Below the pieces are notes generated by a model that was not told the DNA's origin, searched no databases, and saw only the letters and a program-made list of their open reading frames with translations. Below are positions 4,738 through 6,037 of a stretch of DNA of 6,037 nucleotides, piece by piece. Each line of letters starts with the position of its first letter. Positions within the stretch are counted from its first letter, which is position 1. Where the stretch lies: contig DAHVAB010000155.1 of NCBI GenBank assembly GCA_027314825.1, positions 1-6,037 on the forward strand. The letters run 5' to 3'. The stretch is from Solirubrobacterales bacterium (lineage in GTDB: Bacteria > Actinomycetota > Thermoleophilia > Solirubrobacterales > Solirubrobacteraceae). Position numbers and translations under genes: made by a program.

Positions 4738-6037
4738 CGCATCCGAGCGACGCTGTCGCTGATGATCAAGCGGGACGGGCAGCGGCTGCAATAGAGGAGA
4801 AGTACGTGCGTCTCACGCCGCGCTCGGCAGCGCTGATGGAGCGTGCCTCCCGCTCGATGTCGCGCGGGATCACACGCTCGCTGAGCTGGTTTGCCCCCTA
4901 CCCCCTCGTCTTCGAGCGCGGCCGAGGGGCGCATGTGACGGATGTCGACGGCCGAGCCTATGTCGATCTATTCAGCAACGGGTTGAGCCTCATGCACGGC
5001 CACGCCGACCCGACGATCGAGGAGGCGCTGCACGAAGCCATCCAGCGCGGCACGGCCTGGCCTGGCGCCTCAGACGCGCAGATCGCACATGCTGAGCTGC
5101 TGCGCGCCCGCCTGCCGGGCGTCGAGCAGGTGCGCTTCGCGAACACGGGTACCGAGGCGATGATGCTCGCCGTGAAGCTCGCGCGGCACGTCTCGGGCAA
5201 GCCGATGATCATCAAGGCGTGGCATGCCTACCATGGCTCCTACGATGATCTGGAGGCCGGCCTGCAAGGTCAGGGCGAGGTCCCTGGCCGCGTCGCGCTC
5301 GCGACGTTCGGGGAGCTCGAGACGTACGCGGAGCTGCTTGAGCGCCACTCTGGAGAAGTGGCGGCGATCGTCGTCGAGCCCGTGCAGTACACGGGCGTCG
5401 TCACGCCTCCGCCCGACGGGTTCCTGCAAGAGCTGTGCGCGCTCGCGCGCGATGCGAAAGTGCTGTTCGTGCTCGACGACTGCCTCATGTTCAGGCTTGC
5501 GGAGGGAGGGTCCGCCGAACGCTTCGGCATCGAGGCCGACATCACCTGTCTTGGCAAGTGGATCGGCGGGGGCTTGCCGGTCGGCGCGGTCGGGGCATCG
5601 GCCGAGCTCATGAGCATCTTCGACCCGACGGCCGAGCAGCCCGTGTACCACGGCGGCTCTTTCAACGGCAACCTTCTCGGCTGTGTCGCCGGCAGGATCG
5701 CGGTCGAGAAGCTCACCGCGGCCGAGATCGAGCGCATCGACGGGTACGGCGATCGAATGCGGGTGCAGCTGCAGGACGCCGCAGAGTCTGCCGGGGTCCC
5801 GCTGCGTACCAGCGGCCTCGGCTCCGCATTTGGCGTCTACGTCCTCCAAGACGACCTCGAAGCGATCGACTGGCGAGCCACCTCACTGCTGCACATGGCC
5901 GCCGTGACGCGAGGCGTCTACTACGGGACCGGAGGAGAGTTCGGCTTGCCGACGGCGTTGAGCGAGGCTGACGTCGAGGACGCCTTGGGCCGCCTTCGCG
6001 AAGCGGTGAACGACGTAGCCCCGGCGCTCGCTGGTCA
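4734..6037 (+). CDS. Class III PLP-dependent aminotransferase, glutamate-1-semialdehyde aminomutase-like (3' end beyond window)
   Basis: 434 codons are visible from GTG 4734, with no stop before the right edge. Relatives are about 430 residues, so probably only a few residues are missing. Motifs in order: GAHVTDVDGRAYVDLFSNG (N-terminal part); NTGTEAMMLA at 137-146 (PLP phosphate binding; relatives mostly have NSGTEA); WHAYHGSYDD with Y166-H167-G168; EPVQYTG; D248 of DDCLMFR (pyridine-nitrogen Asp); CLGKWIGGGLPVGA with Schiff-base Lys K275; and a C-terminal SEADVEDAL segment. It is cytoplasmic by lack of any signal. It would move an amino group between an amine or amino acid and an oxo-acid, or isomerise like the aminomutase. 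A haem-pathway HemL role is unlikely: the N-terminal GGVxSPVR substrate segment is replaced by RGITRSLSW, the Asp motif is changed and shortened, and no tetrapyrrole gene is nearby. Placement behind hyuAB suggests it acts on the amino acid freed by ring opening. It starts in a GTGA overlap with a 20-codon ORF. Confidence 0.9.
   Translation, partial: MTHPSDAVADDQAGRAAAAIEEKYVRLTPRSAALMERASRSMSRGITRSLSWFAPYPLVFERGRGAHVTDVDGRAYVDLFSNGLSLMHGHADPTIEEALHEAIQRGTAWPGASDAQIAHAELLRARLPGVEQVRFANTGTEAMMLAVKLARHVSGKPMIIKAWHAYHGSYDDLEAGLQGQGEVPGRVALATFGELETYAELLERHSGEVAAIVVEPVQYTGVVTPPPDGFLQELCALARDAKVLFVLDDCLMFRLAEGGSAERFGIEADITCLGKWIGGGLPVGAVGASAELMSIFDPTAEQPVYHGGSFNGNLLGCVAGRIAVEKLTAAEIERIDGYGDRMRVQLQDAAESAGVPLRTSGLGSAFGVYVLQDDLEAIDWRATSLLHMAAVTRGVYYGTGGEFGLPTALSEADVEDALGRLREAVNDVAPALAG

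Noticed and set aside
5343..5363. 7-bp inverted repeat CGCCACT/AGTGGCG in the aminotransferase
   Set aside because: Short GC-rich stem with a 7-nt loop, expected by chance in coding DNA of this composition.
5070..5849. 259-codon open frame on the - strand opposite the aminotransferase
   Set aside because: The + strand encodes the full set of PLP-enzyme motifs over the same bases; the antisense frame has no recognisable domain and no Shine-Dalgarno I trust.
4734..6037. HemL (glutamate-1-semialdehyde 2,1-aminomutase) of tetrapyrrole synthesis
   Set aside because: The substrate-binding N-terminal segment and the DEVMTGFR motif are altered and the context is catabolic; only the fold and cofactor motifs are shared.

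Overview
The window reads as a high-GC bacterial catabolic operon on the + strand. The third codon positions are strongly G/C, TGA is the stop wherever one is seen, Shine-Dalgarno sequences are strong, and one gene starts with GTG. This suits an actinobacterium-like organism (Thermoleophilia/Solirubrobacterales is my guess), but no marker gene is present to fix the lineage. The window starts in a low-complexity repeat and stops inside a gene, so it may be a whole short contig.

Layout. Positions 1-125 hold a G-rich imperfect tandem repeat with a unit of about 41 bp. Positions 126-239 hold nothing I can assign. A sigma70-type promoter (TTGACA, 18 nt, TATGGT) lies at 240-269. It is followed by a roughly 250-nt leader that contains a short ORF (319-525) opening with the HyuA signature DTGGTFTD, apparently the remnant of another hyuA-like gene. 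Intact hyuA (529-2712) and hyuB (2712-4637) follow, joined by a TGATG stop/start overlap. A 96-nt spacer (4638-4733) carries two mini-ORFs. The last gene, a class III (fold type I) PLP-dependent aminotransferase related to glutamate-1-semialdehyde aminomutase, starts at 4734 and runs off the right edge almost complete.

How the genes may work together. HyuA and HyuB form the two-subunit hydantoinase/oxoprolinase family enzyme, whose members mostly use ATP to open cyclic amides (5-oxoproline, N-methylhydantoin, caprolactam) or to carboxylate ketones. A PLP aminotransferase placed directly downstream suggests ring opening of a lactam or hydantoin to an amino acid, followed by transamination. This is the same logic as ATP-dependent caprolactam degradation. 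The substrate is not determined by the sequence.

The most notable signals lie outside the main genes. (1) A 15-bp identical element (19 of 21 bp over its extended form) overlaps the -10 box upstream of hyuA and recurs in inverted orientation just upstream of the aminotransferase, which is a strong operator candidate. (2) A chain of three 4-nt stop/start overlaps links hyuB to the aminotransferase through two mini-ORFs. (3) The aminotransferase has an altered, one-residue-shorter PLP motif (DDCLMFR where the relatives have DEVMTGFR). (4) There is an orphan HyuA N-terminal fragment in the leader.
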